Origin: DATGUA01 sp035301545 | Lineage (GTDB): Bacteria > Bacillota > Clostridia > Tissierellales > Tissierellaceae | Assembly (NCBI GenBank): GCA_035301545.1 | Contig: DATGUA010000069.1 | Span: 1 to 35,162 of the forward strand | Reading direction: 5' to 3' | DNA length: 35,162 nucleotides | Shown here: positions 9,329 to 18,004 of the stretch, one piece after another | Layout: each line of letters opens with the position of its first letter | Position numbering within the stretch: the stretch's first letter is position 1 | The notes under the pieces: generated by a model | What the model was told of the DNA's origin: nothing | Seen by the model: only the letters and a program-made list of their open reading frames with translations | Database searches by the model: none | Position numbers and translations under genes: made by a program

Positions 9329-9357
9329 ATTATATAATATATAACAATAGTTTTCAA
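9329..9357 (-). promoter_or_regulatory. Sigma-A promoter of the 6S RNA
   Basis: On the minus strand, TTGAAA (9357-9352) and TATAAT (9334-9329) are separated by exactly 17 bases. Transcription is expected to start near 9322. It lies about 30 bases after the formiminotransferase stop, so the RNA is an independent unit. Confidence 0.8.
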
Positions 9358-9386
9358 GAAGATATTAATTTTGTAATTTTAAATTT

Positions 9387-10313
9387 TTATTCTATTAAAT
9401 GAGTTTCAAGTATCTGTTCTTTTCTAAATCCTTCAAGCCCTAAATAATGATCCACATTATTTAATAAATAGTCTAATTTTACCGGTCCAACAAGTTCAGA
9501 TCCTGTAACAGCAACACCGTATTTCTCTGCTTCTTGCTTTACTAATTCAAAGGTTCTATAAAGTGGTGTAGATGCACAATCAAACATATTCATAGAAACT
9601 ACTACTCCTTCCCTTTCAGGAAATTTAATTCCTACTGCTCTCACTGTAGAAAATCCACCACTAGGGCCTCTTACTGCTTTTGCTATATTTTTTGCAATAC
9701 TTACATCTTCCGTTGCTAAGAATACATTATATGCTGTCAATCCTTCCATATCTGCACTAACTATTGTTGCACCCGATTTATCACTTAATTGACCATCTTC
9801 AGATAGGTCAGGTTTCCTTGCATCATGATCTGGGTGATTGCTATCTTCTAGCAATTCTTTTAATCCCTCATATTGGCCTGTTCTTATAAAGGATATACTT
9901 TCTTTATCCTTAGTTTTAGCATTTTCTGCCGAGAAATATATTGGTACCTTATACCTTTCAAATAATTCATTCCCTATCTCCTCTGCTAATTTCGTACACT
10001 CTTCTAAATTAATATTACTTAATGGAAATAAAGGTATAGTATCTTGGGAACCTATTCTAGGATGAGTACCTTCTTGTTCCCTCATATCTATTAATTCATA
10101 AGATCTTCCTGCCATAGAAATTAAAGCTTCCTTCAATGGCTCTGGTTCTCCTATAATAGTTACTACAGTTCTATTAAAATCATGTTCTGGCTCATAGCTG
10201 ACTAATTTTACACCTTTCCTATCTTTAACTTCTGACACTACAGCTTCGATCACTTCGCTTCTTCTTCCTTCACTAAAATTCGGAACTGCTAATATGTACT
10301 TTTTTTCAGTCAT
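9387..10313 (-). CDS. Formiminotransferase (stand-alone FtcD N-domain type), likely formiminoglycine-specific
   Basis: A 308-residue protein covering only the formiminotransferase half of FtcD; no cyclodeaminase domain is fused. It starts with the family VPNFSEGR motif (residues 10-17), then HDFNRTVVT, and GTHPRIGSQDTIPLFPL (about 83-99), which carries the catalytic His. It transfers the formimino group from a formimino-amino acid to tetrahydrofolate in the cytoplasm. In histidine degraders the donor is formiminoglutamate; in purine-fermenting clostridia it is formiminoglycine, the last intermediate of xanthine breakdown. No histidine-utilisation genes are nearby, while purine genes fill the following 20 kb, so formiminoglycine is the better guess (inference). 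ATG 10313 has AGGAGG upstream. Upstream bases 10314-10545 show only AT-rich sequence and no promoter I would defend. Confidence 0.88.
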   Translation of the reverse strand: MTEKKYILAVPNFSEGRRSEVIEAVVSEVKDRKGVKLVSYEPEHDFNRTVVTIIGEPEPLKEALISMAGRSYELIDMREQEGTHPRIGSQDTIPLFPLSNINLEECTKLAEEIGNELFERYKVPIYFSAENAKTKDKESISFIRTGQYEGLKELLEDSNHPDHDARKPDLSEDGQLSDKSGATIVSADMEGLTAYNVFLATEDVSIAKNIAKAVRGPSGGFSTVRAVGIKFPEREGVVVSMNMFDCASTPLYRTFELVKQEAEKYGVAVTGSELVGPVKLDYLLNNVDHYLGLEGFRKEQILETHLIE

Positions 10314-10545
10314 ATAATATGCCTCCTTAGATAATAGTTCTATAATTTAATAAATATCAATAGATGTTTTCACATCTTCACCATAAATATGATACCATTT
10401 ATTATTTGATTTTTCTTTGTAGTTTACTTACAATTTTTTACATATACTAGACATCTAAATCTCCATACTTATGTGTAATTCCTCTTTTATAAGTATTATA
10501 TTAGTATATTTTAATTTCATTCATGATATTAGGACATATCTTTTA

Positions 10546-11637
10546 TTAGTGTTTTATGGTATTTCCTAACAATTCATCTATTTCTCTTTCTGATAATTCA
10601 TAGTGGTAAAATTTATTATAAAATTCTTCTACTACTTCTTCCATATTATAATCATAAATATCTGGATACAAAAGATTTCCTAGCCATTTCACTCCTAATA
10701 TTCTATTTACAGAAGGTGGTCTATCAAACCAATTAAAAGGCTTATTAGGTATTTCATATACATCTCCATTTTTTACTGCTTTTATATCACTCCAAGTAGG
10801 ATCCTTAGATATTTCAGAATAATAACCCCCTCTTTCATCATCCCAGGATATAATTATATCTGGATTCCATTCTAATACTTGTTCTATCGAGACCTCAGAT
10901 TTTCCCTTGCTTCCTTCCTCTTCTACTTCTGCTACATTTCTTCCATCTACCATGTCTATGACCTCACCATGCCAGGATCCAGCAGGTTCTGTTTCAAGTC
11001 CATTAGGTCCTTCTGCGTAATATATGTTTATTCTTTCATCTTCATTTATCTTCTTTTCTTTGACATCATCTAAAGTTTCTTTACAATATAAGGCTAACTC
11101 CTCTGACTTTTCTTCCTCATTTAAAGCTTTACCTAAGATTTTATAAACCTCATCTAATTTTTCTATATTATCATCTAAAACAATTATAGGTTTTCCAGTT
11201 TGCTCTTCCATATCTTCAACTTCCAATTCTAATGCATCATCGATTTTTCCCATAACTACTAATATATCTGGATCTACTTTTAAAATTTCTTCTATATTTA
11301 TAGATTCCTTCCCTGCTCCACCTAGATTAGGTAAACTATGATACTTTTCCGGTATAAATCTCTTTTCTTCTTCTCTTAAATCATAATTCCATCCTACCAT
11401 TTTATCTGGATTTAAAGAATATAATATAATCGTCCCAACAGGTTCTGTTGCAAATACCTTTTTTACATCTTTAGGTATAGTAACAGTTCTCCCAGCCATA
11501 TCCACTAATTCGACGTCTTCTTGATTTATATCATCATCTACGTCATTATTTATCTCGGTATTTTCTGAACTACTACAACCTATTAATAAGGAAAACACTA
11601 AAACTAATACAATCAATAATGAAGTTCTTTTTTTCAT
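10546..11637 (-). CDS. ABC importer substrate-binding lipoprotein, probably molybdate (MolA-like)
   Basis: About 363 residues beginning with a lipoprotein signal (basic MKKR, hydrophobic core, lipobox LLIGC, so lipid attachment near Cys21) and an acidic linker. The body is the Peripla_BP_2 fold used by siderophore, cobalamin and MolA-type oxyanion binders, starting DMAGRTVTIP. It captures ligand outside the membrane for the permease and ATPase encoded upstream. Sequence class alone would suggest iron or corrinoid. The neighbouring ModE-like regulator, the operator-like repeat and the molybdenum hydroxylase genes make molybdate or tungstate the better candidate (inference). The start is ATG 11637, with an in-frame GTG directly before it; the ribosome site GAGAGGAGAG lies in the end of the ATPase gene. 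It is the last gene of the block; no convincing terminator is visible after it. Confidence 0.87.
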   Translation of the reverse strand: MKKRTSLLIVLVLVFSLLIGCSSSENTEINNDVDDDINQEDVELVDMAGRTVTIPKDVKKVFATEPVGTIILYSLNPDKMVGWNYDLREEEKRFIPEKYHSLPNLGGAGKESINIEEILKVDPDILVVMGKIDDALELEVEDMEEQTGKPIIVLDDNIEKLDEVYKILGKALNEEEKSEELALYCKETLDDVKEKKINEDERINIYYAEGPNGLETEPAGSWHGEVIDMVDGRNVAEVEEEGSKGKSEVSIEQVLEWNPDIIISWDDERGGYYSEISKDPTWSDIKAVKNGDVYEIPNKPFNWFDRPPSVNRILGVKWLGNLLYPDIYDYNMEEVVEEFYNKFYHYELSEREIDELLGNTIKH

Positions 11638-11640
11638 CAC

Positions 11641-12426
11641 TTAATCTCTCCTCTCAAATACAGGTAAACATATCTTGTTTTTCCCATTTTCAGAATCTAC
11701 TTCTACTACTCTTAATTCCACATCATATAATCTTTCTAAATCTATTTCCTTTAAGTTTTTATTTGGATTATTCACCTCCATTACTTTTTCGTTTTTTACT
11801 AATAAAGCTTTACTACCATATAAAAATGCATGCTCTGGAAAATGAGTAGCCATTATAATAGTAATTCCTTTATCTGAATATTTTCTTAAATATTTTAACA
11901 TAATCATCTGATTACCAAAATCTAAATTATTAGTAGGTTCATCCATTACTATTATTTTTGATTCTTGAGCCAAGGCTTGAGCAATTTTTACTAATTGTCT
12001 TTCACCACCACTAAGCTGAGAATAGATCTTGTCCCTTAAATGTTCAATTCTCAAAATTTCCATAGCCTTTTCTGCAACTTCTTCATCTTCTTTAGAAGGA
12101 AAAGACATAAAATTTAAATAAGAAGTCCTTCCCATCAAAACTATATCAATACATTTATATTGAAAGGTGGAACTAAATGACTGGGGTATATAACTTATTA
12201 CTTTAGCTCTCTTTTTCCAGGACCAATTTTTAATAGAATGATTATCAATTAATATATCTCCTTTATAAGGTTCTAATAGACCTATTATAGTTTTTATTAA
12301 AGTAGACTTTCCAGATCCATTAGGCCCTAGAATACAAATTATATCTCCAGCATCAGCAGTAATATTTACATCTTTAAGTATTTTTTTGTCTTCATATCCA
12401 CAATCTAAACTTCTAATCTCTAACAT
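11641..12426 (-). CDS. ABC importer ATPase (FepC/MolC-like)
   Basis: A 261-residue ATPase with Walker A GPNGSGKS (about residues 34-41), signature LSGGERQ, and Walker B IIVMDEPTNNLDFG with the catalytic Glu, followed by a switch His in ATHFPEHA. It matches the FecE/FepC/BtuD class that powers FecCD-type permeases. It lies four bases after the permease stop and its own end overlaps the ribosome site of the binding protein, so the three are translated together. The cargo is probably molybdate, given the ModE-like gene upstream, although iron-siderophore or corrinoid transporters have the same ATPase class. Confidence 0.9.
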   Translation of the reverse strand: MLEIRSLDCGYEDKKILKDVNITADAGDIICILGPNGSGKSTLIKTIIGLLEPYKGDILIDNHSIKNWSWKKRAKVISYIPQSFSSTFQYKCIDIVLMGRTSYLNFMSFPSKEDEEVAEKAMEILRIEHLRDKIYSQLSGGERQLVKIAQALAQESKIIVMDEPTNNLDFGNQMIMLKYLRKYSDKGITIIMATHFPEHAFLYGSKALLVKNEKVMEVNNPNKNLKEIDLERLYDVELRVVEVDSENGKNKICLPVFERRD

Positions 12427-12430
12427 AAAT

Positions 12431-13453
12431 TTAACCCCTCTCCCTATTTAATAATAAAAATATAAAAAAAGGTGCACCTATTAAAGAGGTTAATATACCT
12501 AGGGGTATTTCTACAGTAGTCAGCCCTCTAGCAATATTATCTATTAATAATAAATAAGAACCACCTAACAATATAGTCGTAGGTAATAAAATCCTATAAT
12601 CTGGTCCTACTAACAATCTACCCAGATGAGGAATTACTAACCCTATCCATCCAATTACTCCACTAACAGATATTGCTGCTGCAGTCATTAGAGTAGAACA
12701 TATTATTACTATAATTCTAATTCTTTCAGTATCTAACCCTAAAGTTTTAGCCTCATTTTCATTTAATGACAGTATATTTAGTTTCCATCTTAAGAAATAC
12801 AGTGGTAGTATTCCTACTACTATTGGGACTAATATAGATTTTATATCTTTTAATTTTATACTAGATAAACTTCCCATAAGCCAAAATGTTATTGCAGGTA
12901 ATCTATCTTCTGTATCAGCTAAATATTTTATTAAAGAAGTTAAAGAACTAAATATAGAACCTATTAATATACCTATAATTACTAAAGCAATCAAAGGATC
13001 TTCCTTAATCTTTGAACTAATTATATATACTAAAGCTACAGCTATTATTCCAAATATAAAGGCAAAAATTTGAATGCCAACATTATTAAAAGATAAGAAT
13101 ATAGCCAGAGCAGCCCCAAAACCAGCACCAGCTGATACCCCTAGTATGTCCGTTGATACTAATGGATTCTTAAACATCCCCTGATATACTGCTCCTGCAG
13201 CAGAAAGAGAAGCCCCAACTAGTATTGCACCCAATATCCTAGGAAGTCTAACTTGAAATACTACAGTCTCTATAGTATCATTCCATGTTTTATTTATTGG
13301 AAGAATCTTCGATAAAAAAACTTTAATTAAAGTTCTCCCATCTACAGAATATCTACCTATTCTAAAAGATATAAAAAATAGTGTAATAAGTAATATTGAA
13401 AACAAATATATATATTGGTGTGATTCTATCATTTTTTTATCTGTTATCTTCAT
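12431..13453 (-). CDS. FecCD/BtuC-type ABC importer permease, probably molybdate (MolB-like)
   Basis: A 340-residue polytopic membrane protein with about ten hydrophobic segments. It carries the family hallmarks RLPRILGAILVGASLSAAG (about residues 69-87), the NPLVSTDILGVSAGAG motif after it, and GVIGWIGLVIPHLGR near 265. This permease class imports iron-siderophores, haem, cobalamin and, in MolB-type systems such as that of Haemophilus, molybdate. ATG 13453 follows AAGGAGA at ideal spacing. A ModE-operator-like inverted repeat (13469-13496) sits directly upstream of the ribosome site, which suggests the importer can be transcribed or blocked separately from the genes before it. Cargo assignment rests on context. 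Confidence 0.88.
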   Translation of the reverse strand: MKITDKKMIESHQYIYLFSILLITLFFISFRIGRYSVDGRTLIKVFLSKILPINKTWNDTIETVVFQVRLPRILGAILVGASLSAAGAVYQGMFKNPLVSTDILGVSAGAGFGAALAIFLSFNNVGIQIFAFIFGIIAVALVYIISSKIKEDPLIALVIIGILIGSIFSSLTSLIKYLADTEDRLPAITFWLMGSLSSIKLKDIKSILVPIVVGILPLYFLRWKLNILSLNENEAKTLGLDTERIRIIVIICSTLMTAAAISVSGVIGWIGLVIPHLGRLLVGPDYRILLPTTILLGGSYLLLIDNIARGLTTVEIPLGILTSLIGAPFFIFLLLNRERG

Positions 13454-13468
13454 CTTATATCTCCTTCT

Positions 13469-13496
13469 AGCGATATATTTCCATTAGTATATCGCT
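13469..13496. promoter_or_regulatory. ModE-like operator (9-base inverted repeat)
   Basis: AGCGATATA (13469-13477) and its exact complement TATATCGCT (13488-13496) are separated by ten bases, in the 53-base gap between the ModE-like gene and the permease gene. ModE sites of known bacteria are inverted CG(N)TATATA-type half sites, so the form and place fit. On the minus strand the right half contains TATACT, a plausible -10 element, so bound protein would block initiation. Confidence 0.6.
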
Positions 13497-13506
13497 TTTA
13501 AAAAAA

Positions 13507-13842
13507 TTAAACATTCATAAAATATTTTTCATAAATTTCTTCGATAGATTCTTCTGCTTCTCTGCTAAATTCCCTGTAAGTATCTAGTAGCTTTTTTCCT
13601 TCTACAGTTAGATTAGAACCTCCACCTCCTGGGCCCCCTACTTCAGATTCTAAAAGGTTATATCCTAACTTTTTTTCTGCTCTTTTGATAATAGACCACG
13701 CTTTACTATAAGCCATATTTAATTCTTTTGAGGCTCTACTTAAGCTACCAAATTTTTTTATTCCTTGTAGTAAGAGATAAGGACCTTCACCAAATACCTT
13801 TATTCCATCCTTTGTAATCCAAAATTTACTTTCGATATCCAT
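13507..13842 (-). CDS. ModE-like DNA-binding regulator, single-domain
   Basis: A 111-residue protein equivalent to the N-terminal LysR-like winged helix-turn-helix of ModE. It has SLSRASKELNMAYSKAWSII (about residues 33-52) as the recognition region and the Gly-rich EVGGPGGGGSNLTVEGK wing (about 67-83) typical of molybdate-responsive regulators. The C-terminal molybdate-binding MOP domains are absent, so it cannot sense molybdate in the way E. coli ModE does; it may sense by another means or work with a partner. It sits between the cofactor-maturation genes and the importer, and a matching inverted repeat lies just downstream. Repression of metal uptake is the likely role. The start at 13842 has GGGAGTGAGA upstream. 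Confidence 0.85.
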   Translation of the reverse strand: MDIESKFWITKDGIKVFGEGPYLLLQGIKKFGSLSRASKELNMAYSKAWSIIKRAEKKLGYNLLESEVGGPGGGGSNLTVEGKKLLDTYREFSREAEESIEEIYEKYFMNV

Positions 13843-13889
13843 ATTAATCTCACTCCCAGAAATCTTTATATTTTAGTTAAATTTATTAT

Positions 13890-14687
13890 CTATAGACTTT
13901 TCTTATTATGAGACGACTTACCATCATTTTTTACTATAAGTATTTCACTCATTATACCAAATGCTATTTCCTCAGGGCTTCCATCACAAATATCTAAACC
14001 TATAGGTGAATAAACTTTATTTATAACATCTTCTGATATATTTTTATCTCTTAAATTATCCATCATAATCTTTACTTTCCTTTTAGATCCCATTACCCCT
14101 ATATATTTAGCATTACTATTAATTACCTTTTCTAAAATTTTTTCATCATACTCATGTCCTCTGGTAACGATTACTATATAAGTATTATCATCTATAGGAT
14201 AATCTCCTAATTTTTCATCTATCTCCCCTAATACTAATTCACTAGCCTTAGGAAATCTTTCTCTAGTCAGGAAGTTATCCCTATCTTCAAAAACTATGAT
14301 ATCAAAATCTAATAATGATGCGGTTTTATATAAGGCTAATCCCATATGTCCACCACCAGCAATTAATAATTTTGGCTTATTTTTATATACATTTATAAAA
14401 ACTTCTACTTGTCCTCCGCAGATCATATCTACTCCCTCTTTATTTAAAGGAAGATCTACAATACCATTTTTGTTTTTTTCTATATATTCTATACATAAAT
14501 CTATGATGTACTTTTCTAAACTACCTCCACCAATAGTACCATATATAGTACCATCACTTAAAACTGCCATACTAGTACCTACATCTCTAGGAGCAGATCC
14601 TTTGACACTGGTTATTGTTACCATTGCCACTTCTTTCCCATTCTTTATACTTTCTAATATCTTCTCCATAATATACACATGGCTCAT
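13890..14687 (-). CDS. xdhC: XdhC/CoxI-family molybdenum hydroxylase maturation factor
   Basis: A 265-residue protein. The N-terminal XdhC domain has VKGSAPRDVGTSMAV (about residues 28-42) and GTIGGGSLE (51-59). The C-terminal domain is a Rossmann fold opening with LLIAGGGHMG (about 105-114). XdhC binds molybdenum cofactor, stabilises it and supports its sulfuration before insertion into xanthine dehydrogenase. It acts in the cytoplasm as an accessory protein and is not part of the mature enzyme. The ATG at 14687 lies one base after the YqeB stop, with GGAGA inside the end of yqeB, so the two are translationally coupled. Together with YqeB and YqeC it forms the known trio of selenium-dependent molybdenum hydroxylase systems. 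Confidence 0.9.
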   Translation of the reverse strand: MSHVYIMEKILESIKNGKEVAMVTITSVKGSAPRDVGTSMAVLSDGTIYGTIGGGSLEKYIIDLCIEYIEKNKNGIVDLPLNKEGVDMICGGQVEVFINVYKNKPKLLIAGGGHMGLALYKTASLLDFDIIVFEDRDNFLTRERFPKASELVLGEIDEKLGDYPIDDNTYIVIVTRGHEYDEKILEKVINSNAKYIGVMGSKRKVKIMMDNLRDKNISEDVINKVYSPIGLDICDGSPEEIAFGIMSEILIVKNDGKSSHNKKSL

Positions 14688-14688
14688 A

Positions 14689-15486
14689 TTAATTCTCCAT
14701 CTCCCTTGTTAAATATAGTATTCCTTCTAAAACTCCTCCCCCTACGGCTAAAGCTTTATCAGAAATTGTATAGATATGATCTTTTACACCTCTAGGATCT
14801 ATATCTCCTATTTTTAAACCTTTCTTTGCAATAAAACCTTCTTTAATCATTCCTCTAAGAATTCCACTAATCTGTGCTGTGACTCTACTCTCTCCTATTT
14901 GACAGACTGTATCTCCTTTTTCTATTCTATCTCCTATTTTATATAAGGGTTTCACAATACCATCAGCATTTGACCTTATTACTCTTTCTTCAACATATCC
15001 TAAAACCTCTCCTGGCTTTCCTGTATTTTTAGCAACTTGTCCACTATATATGACTTTGCCTAAATAATGTCCTCTTTTACTTTCTATTACTAAATCCACA
15101 TCTTTTCCTGCCTCAAATCCTGGTCCAACTCCTATAGTAATCGGTGCCATATTCTTATTAGTTCCTAAGTTTTTCTTTGCCAAAATAGCATCTACTATTG
15201 CAATTGGTTTTAATTCCTTAATTATAGAACCATTTGGATCAACATATATAGGTATATTTCCATCTTCTAATATTTTATAAATATCTTCTATATCATTTGC
15301 AAGTACTCCTTTTATTCCCTCTATCTCCGTAGTTCCGCTATAAACCACTTCCCCAAAGGAAACAGTCCTTCTAATAGTTGAAGGGTATTCTGTTTCTAAA
15401 ACTACTATTTTATACCCTGACATGAATAATCTATAAATTATGCCGGATGCAATATCCCCTCCACCTCTTATAATTACTAAACTCAT
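14689..15486 (-). CDS. yqeB: YqeB, selenium-dependent molybdenum hydroxylase system protein
   Basis: A 265-residue protein of the EF2563/YqeB family. It opens with the dinucleotide-binding-like VIIRGGGDIASGI (about residues 3-15). It continues with a long mixed region containing ITIGVGPGFEAG and a biotinyl/lipoyl-like segment (SNADGIVKPLYKIGDRIEKG), and ends in LAVGGGVLEGIL. Its biochemical activity is not established. Comparative genomics ties it to labile-selenium molybdenum hydroxylases and to SelD in genomes without selenocysteine use. ATG 15486 is chosen, nine bases after GGAGG; the earlier ATG at 15495 would touch that ribosome site. It follows yqeC by 67 bases. Confidence 0.9.
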   Translation of the reverse strand: MSLVIIRGGGDIASGIIYRLFMSGYKIVVLETEYPSTIRRTVSFGEVVYSGTTEIEGIKGVLANDIEDIYKILEDGNIPIYVDPNGSIIKELKPIAIVDAILAKKNLGTNKNMAPITIGVGPGFEAGKDVDLVIESKRGHYLGKVIYSGQVAKNTGKPGEVLGYVEERVIRSNADGIVKPLYKIGDRIEKGDTVCQIGESRVTAQISGILRGMIKEGFIAKKGLKIGDIDPRGVKDHIYTISDKALAVGGGVLEGILYLTREMEN

Positions 15487-15553
15487 GCTCATCATCCTCC
15501 ATACTAGTTTTGTTTTCAGTTATCATTCTCCTAGGATCTTTTCTTAAAATTTA

Positions 15554-16240
15554 TTAGTAAAACACCTTATTCTTTATATCGGTGATTAACATCTTAATTC
15601 CAAAACCTAGTTCCGATAAAATCTCTTTTATTTCTAATCCTTTTAATATCATCTTTTTAGTATTTGCTTTATTTAATAAAAGAATCCTTTCACCACAAGC
15701 TCCTTTAAACAATCCTTTATCATTTAATATATATTTAATAACAGTGTTAATATTTATTGTCTCTAGATAATTTGTTTTCGTAAGCTGGATAAATATTTCT
15801 GGTCTATGAACTATTGATTCAACTCTTTGTCCCAAGCAATCTAGACCAATTATTCCTATAGTTTTAGTAGTAGATTTAGGTATGACTGGTTCATAATCTG
15901 CAGCAGCTTTAATCGGCTTTCCCTTAGCTCCATCTGCCTCAATTATTATATAATCAAATAAATCCCTTTGAATCACCTCTTCTATTTTTTCTAATGAAGG
16001 TCCTATTAATTTTTTACCTTCTACCTTTTCTCCAAATATTGTAATACTTCCTAGTTTAGGATTAAAATCATCTATCTCATTTAAAAAATAATAATCATAT
16101 TTTTTCTCAGGATTGTAAATAGCTGTAGTAGTAGTCAAAAGTATCTTCTTCTTTGCTTTCTTTAATTCTTCACCTAGCAGAAAAATAGTAGTTGTTTTTC
16201 CTCCTCCACCTACTACAGATAACACTTCTTTTTTATCCAT
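15554..16240 (-). CDS. yqeC: YqeC, putative selenium-dependent hydroxylase accessory P-loop protein
   Basis: A 228-residue protein with an N-terminal P-loop GGGGKTTT (about residues 11-18), a switch-like LLTTTTAIY, and the family-specific block IIIEADGAKGKPIKAAA (about 98-114). It belongs to the YqeC family that accompanies YqeB and XdhC in systems thought to build or insert the labile selenium ligand of molybdenum hydroxylases. Nucleotide binding is predicted; the substrate is unknown. It lies 51 bases after the adenine deaminase gene, with a modest AGGA ribosome site before ATG 16240. Confidence 0.88.
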   Translation of the reverse strand: MDKKEVLSVVGGGGKTTTIFLLGEELKKAKKKILLTTTTAIYNPEKKYDYYFLNEIDDFNPKLGSITIFGEKVEGKKLIGPSLEKIEEVIQRDLFDYIIIEADGAKGKPIKAAADYEPVIPKSTTKTIGIIGLDCLGQRVESIVHRPEIFIQLTKTNYLETININTVIKYILNDKGLFKGACGERILLLNKANTKKMILKGLEIKEILSELGFGIKMLITDIKNKVFY

Positions 16241-16291
16241 ATTTAATCCTAATTCTTCATATATATTGATAAAATCACCATAATCCTTATA

Positions 16292-18004
16292 TTAAGATTG
16301 TAAATCTATAAATTTAAATTCTTCTACATTAAATAATCCTAAGTCTGTTATTTTTAAATCTGGTATAACAGGTAATGCTATAAATGATAATGTCATAAAG
16401 GGTTCTATATCTTTATTTACATTTAATTTCTCATAAGCTATTTCCAACATTTTATTTAATTGTTCATCGACTATTTCTAAAGATTCTTCTGACATAAGAC
16501 CACCGATAGATAATCTTAATGTTTCTAATACCCTACCATCAGATACTAAGGTTATTCCTCCACCTACCCTTTCTAATTCATCTACTGCAGTCAGCATATC
16601 CTCATCATTATCTCCAATCACTATTATATTGTGTGAATCATGTGCAACAGTTGAAGCTATAGCTCCATTTTTTAGTCCGAATTTTTCTACTAAAGCTAAA
16701 CCTATATTACCTGTTTTATTATGCCTTTCAATTACTGCAACTTTTAATATATCATTGCCTCGTTTAAATTTTCCATCTTCGATTATAATATCTTCCCCTA
16801 CTATTTTTTCAGCTTTTTTAGTGATTAAACTATGTGGCATTAGTTCTATTACATTTACCTTTCCATCTTTAAGAGATATATTTAAATCCTTTTTCTCTAC
16901 ATTTTGAATATTTACTGTGTTCTTCATGTTCTTATCATCTGATTTTGTAACATCAAATAATGCTTCATAATCCTTAGCTACCAATTTTCCATCTTTGAAT
17001 ACTTGTAGTATATTAAAGTCTTGTAAATTATCTATCACCAATAAGTCAGCTCTATAATTTGGAGCTATTGCTCCTTTACCTTTTAAACCATAAATCTCTG
17101 CTGGATTTAATGAAGCCATTTTAATAGCATCAATCGGATCTAAACCTTCCTTTATAGCTAATTTTATATTATGATTTATACTTCCATCTTTTAATAAATC
17201 ACTTGGATCTTTATCATCAGTACAGAACATACATCTTCTTAAATTATCTTTATCCACCACTTTAATTAATTCATTTAAATTCTTTGCTGCTGATCCTTCT
17301 CTTATATGAATATACATTCCTAATCTAAGTCTTTCTTTCATCTCATCTATAGTCGAGCATTCATGTTCTGTTTGAACCCCAGCTGCTATATATGTATTTA
17401 AATCGTTTTCACTAATAACAGGTCCATGCCCATCTATCATCTTCTCTCTAGCCAGGCTTAGCTTGTTTAAAACTTTCTCATCACCATTTATAACTCCAGG
17501 GTAATTCATCATTTCCCCTAGTCCTAATACTCTATCCCTATCTATAAGCTCACTTAATTCTTCAGCTTCTAATACTGCCCCTGCATTTTCAAAAGGAGTA
17601 GATGGTATACAGCTAGGTAACATTAGATAAACGTCTAATTTTAAATCCTGGCTTTCATCTAATATATATTTAATTCCATTTATTCCTTTAACATTAGCTA
17701 TTTCATGAGGGTCTGCTATTATAGAAGTAGTTCCTCTAGGTATAATCGCTCTTGCAAATTCACTTGGTGTTACCATAGATGATTCAATATGAACATGAGA
17801 ATCTATAAATCCTGGTGCTAAATATTTCCCTTTCAGGTCTATTTCTTCTACACCATTATATTCTCCAACACCTATTATCCTCCCATCTTCTATTGCAACA
17901 TCTCCTTTTATTATTTCATTAGTAAATACATTTATTATATTAGCATTTTTAAAAACTAACTTTGCCTTTCTCTCTCCTTGTGCTATTTGAATAATTTTTC
18001 TCAT
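16292..18004 (-). CDS. ade: Adenine deaminase (AdeC type)
   Basis: A 570-residue two-domain amidohydrolase that hydrolyses adenine to hypoxanthine and ammonia. The metal ligands expected for the family are all visible: DSHVH (His70 and His72), Glu164 in GLGEMM, His193 in DGHGP, His214 in TEHEC and the CTDD pair (263-264). Residues after about 400 form the second domain with VAHDSHNIIVIG. ATG 18004 is preferred over the ATG at 18037 because AGGAGGG lies seven bases before it and the family start aligns there. Even so it overlaps the end of the preceding hydroxylase subunit gene by 56 bases, which implies tight coupling. Its place directly after the hydroxylase genes fits a route in which the hypoxanthine formed is oxidised to xanthine. 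Confidence 0.92.
   Translation of the reverse strand: MRKIIQIAQGERKAKLVFKNANIINVFTNEIIKGDVAIEDGRIIGVGEYNGVEEIDLKGKYLAPGFIDSHVHIESSMVTPSEFARAIIPRGTTSIIADPHEIANVKGINGIKYILDESQDLKLDVYLMLPSCIPSTPFENAGAVLEAEELSELIDRDRVLGLGEMMNYPGVINGDEKVLNKLSLAREKMIDGHGPVISENDLNTYIAAGVQTEHECSTIDEMKERLRLGMYIHIREGSAAKNLNELIKVVDKDNLRRCMFCTDDKDPSDLLKDGSINHNIKLAIKEGLDPIDAIKMASLNPAEIYGLKGKGAIAPNYRADLLVIDNLQDFNILQVFKDGKLVAKDYEALFDVTKSDDKNMKNTVNIQNVEKKDLNISLKDGKVNVIELMPHSLITKKAEKIVGEDIIIEDGKFKRGNDILKVAVIERHNKTGNIGLALVEKFGLKNGAIASTVAHDSHNIIVIGDNDEDMLTAVDELERVGGGITLVSDGRVLETLRLSIGGLMSEESLEIVDEQLNKMLEIAYEKLNVNKDIEPFMTLSFIALPVIPDLKITDLGLFNVEEFKFIDLQS

Noticed and set aside
10465..10496. Inverted repeat ATACTTAT/ATAAGTAT as terminator of the importer operon
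   Set aside because: The stem is eight A/T-rich pairs with a 16-base loop and no following T-run, so it is too weak to call.
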